Under the pieces are notes generated by a model. It saw only the letters and a program-made list of their open reading frames with translations, was not told the DNA's origin and did not search any database. 25,552 nucleotides of DNA from Candidatus Segatella albertsiae (GTDB lineage: Bacteria > Bacteroidota > Bacteroidia > Bacteroidales > Bacteroidaceae), in contig DKCU01000100.1 in NCBI GenBank assembly GCA_002451555.1, positions 1 to 25,552 of the forward strand. The letters are read 5' to 3'. Of the stretch, positions 24,670 through 25,552 are shown one piece after another. The position numbers were made by a program, and so were the translations under genes. How positions within the stretch are numbered: the stretch's first letter is position 1; every line of letters begins with the position of its first letter.

Positions 24670-25335
24670 TTATTTGTAGATAAAATAAGAGCCTCCATCG
24701 CTCTTGCAGTATTTTTTGAGCAAAGTCTGGATAAATTCCGCATTGGCTCGGACATTTTCCTCATTGCCATCATATCCATTGATGAGTACAACGAGATGGG
24801 TCGTCTGCAATTCTATCTTTGTTCGTTCATTGTCGCTTGTAGGAGTGCCCACACCACCTTGGGTATCTCGATAGACAGGCAGTCCTTCGATGTTGATGGA
24901 GCCACGGCCAATACCTTCGTATGGTTCTCCAGCCTTGCCTACTCCAAGAGTAAGCGTGTCTCCCTGAAACTTATCAGCGTCAAAACCACCAATACTATAA
25001 CCATAGGCGATGCTTGCTAAGTTGATTAAATCTACAAGGGTATCTATCTGATAGAGGCTTTTTCCCTGCAACATACGGCGGATGAGTGCCTCTGAGGCAG
25101 GACGATATCGCGATGGGTCTTTTCCGCAAGCACGATAGACCTTACGGGTGGCGGCTATGCCACTCAAGCTTTTCAGAGACTCTGTGGTTAATTCCTGTTT
25201 GTATTTGTTGCCCAGTTCGTTGATTTCATCCCAAAGTTCCTGGTTGTAGTTTGTGTTGGCAACTTGTGCTTCCACACAGGCACCAACGAATGTTGGACAA
25301 ACTGATTCTATCTCTTTTGATACAATGATATTCAT
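24670..25335 (-). CDS. B3/B4 tRNA-binding domain protein (PheRS beta-related)
   Basis: A 221-residue protein of full family length. The B3/B4 signature is visible: RKVYRACGKDPSRYRPASEAL at about 87-106, then LVDLINLASIAYGYSIGGFD and a late RTKIELQTTH strand. The domain is related to the editing region of the phenylalanyl-tRNA synthetase beta chain; stand-alone members are common and may deacylate or bind tRNA, but the role is uncertain. The start at 25335 follows a good minus-strand promoter (25379-25409). The gene is independent of the polyene operon and reads the opposite way. Confidence 0.85.
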   Translation of the reverse strand: MNIIVSKEIESVCPTFVGACVEAQVANTNYNQELWDEINELGNKYKQELTTESLKSLSGIAATRKVYRACGKDPSRYRPASEALIRRMLQGKSLYQIDTLVDLINLASIAYGYSIGGFDADKFQGDTLTLGVGKAGEPYEGIGRGSINIEGLPVYRDTQGGVGTPTSDNERTKIELQTTHLVVLINGYDGNEENVRANAEFIQTLLKKYCKSDGGSYFIYK

Positions 25336-25378
25336 GAACGTTTGAATTTATATGATGAAAGATATGTTTTTTATGATG

Positions 25379-25409
25379 CAAAAGTAAAACTTTTATTTTG
25401 ATTTTGCAA
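25379..25409 (-). promoter_or_regulatory. Probable promoter of the B3/B4 gene
   Basis: On the minus strand, TACTTTTG (25386-25379) is an exact TAnnTTTG -7 box, and TTG (25409-25407) lies 20 bases upstream as the -33 element. The spacing fits the Bacteroidota consensus. The start codon at 25335 is about 44 bases downstream. Confidence 0.65.
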
Positions 25410-25552
25410 GAGAATCTTGCATTTTTTTTTGCACATTCCTATCTAATAATTATGAATTTATATTGACAAAACATCCTGATTGTAAAGAATATATATTTTC
25501 GCCCCTAGTACCACTTTCATTTTTACCTGGGCAGAGAAAAATTTTTTCCTGC
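25410..25552. other. AT-rich right edge
   Basis: The last 143 bases hold no recognisable gene. They are AT-rich and end at the window edge, so a gene just outside cannot be excluded. Confidence 0.5.

Noticed and set aside
25463..25468. TTGACA resembling a -35 box at the right edge
   Set aside because: Bacteroidota promoters use a different consensus, no matching -7 box was found, and no gene follows within the window.

Overview
The window is almost entirely one long plus-strand operon (about 526-23505, 22 genes). It encodes an aryl-polyene-type (APE/flexirubin-like) type II polyketide or fatty-acid pathway of a Bacteroidota bacterium. The left edge is noncoding and the right edge carries a small accessory region. 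The host looks like a gut or oral Bacteroidota, probably Prevotella/Segatella. The reasons are TAnnTTTG-type promoter boxes, A-rich leaders without strong Shine-Dalgarno sites, the gene content, and the style of the flanking toxin-antitoxin, DUF4391-like and B3/B4 genes. The genus is inferred, not proven.

Layout. (1) 1-525: the tail of an unidentified reading frame, then noncoding DNA with an imperfect hairpin repeat and the probable operon promoter. (2) 526-10271: polyene assembly. This holds a ketoreductase, three ketosynthases (one plain, two with an extra degenerate C-terminal ketosynthase-like half), a methyltransferase, two acyl carrier proteins, an LpxL-like acyltransferase, a hotdog dehydratase and a hotdog thioesterase. 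(3) 10276-12181: envelope functions (small multidrug-type membrane protein, LolA-like carrier, small secreted or lipo-protein) and a second dehydratase. (4) 12232-18851: a glycosyltransferase-acyltransferase fusion, two CrtI-like FAD oxidoreductases, a secreted alpha/beta hydrolase and another acyltransferase. (5) 18853-23505: an MMPL/RND exporter with a truncated methyltransferase-like tail, a third acyl carrier protein and an AMP-forming acyl ligase. Many neighbours overlap by 4-17 bases, so tight co-transcription and translational coupling are likely.

How the genes probably work together: the ligase activates an aromatic acid and loads it on a carrier protein. Ketosynthases, ketoreductase and a dehydratase pair build a conjugated polyene without enoyl reduction. 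The methyltransferase decorates the aryl head. The acyltransferases and glycosyltransferase join the polyene to a lipid or sugar carrier. The MMPL protein, LolA-like protein and lipoprotein move it to the outer membrane. No dialkylresorcinol genes (DarA/DarB), aromatic ammonia lyase, enoyl reductase or phosphopantetheinyl transferase were recognised, so those activities must come from elsewhere or be absent.

The most interesting signals are: the two dehydratases each carry the half of the FabZ catalytic pair that the other lacks; both long ketosynthases are fused to cysteine-less ketosynthase halves; two CrtI-like oxidoreductases sit in a non-carotenoid cluster; and a tandem 21-bp inverted-repeat unit lies inside the operon. 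On the right (23506-25552) an antitoxin-like gene is followed by what looks like a deletion-born chimera of a RelE-like toxin start and a DUF2442 body. A DUF4391-like remnant and an intact B3/B4-domain gene follow on the minus strand.
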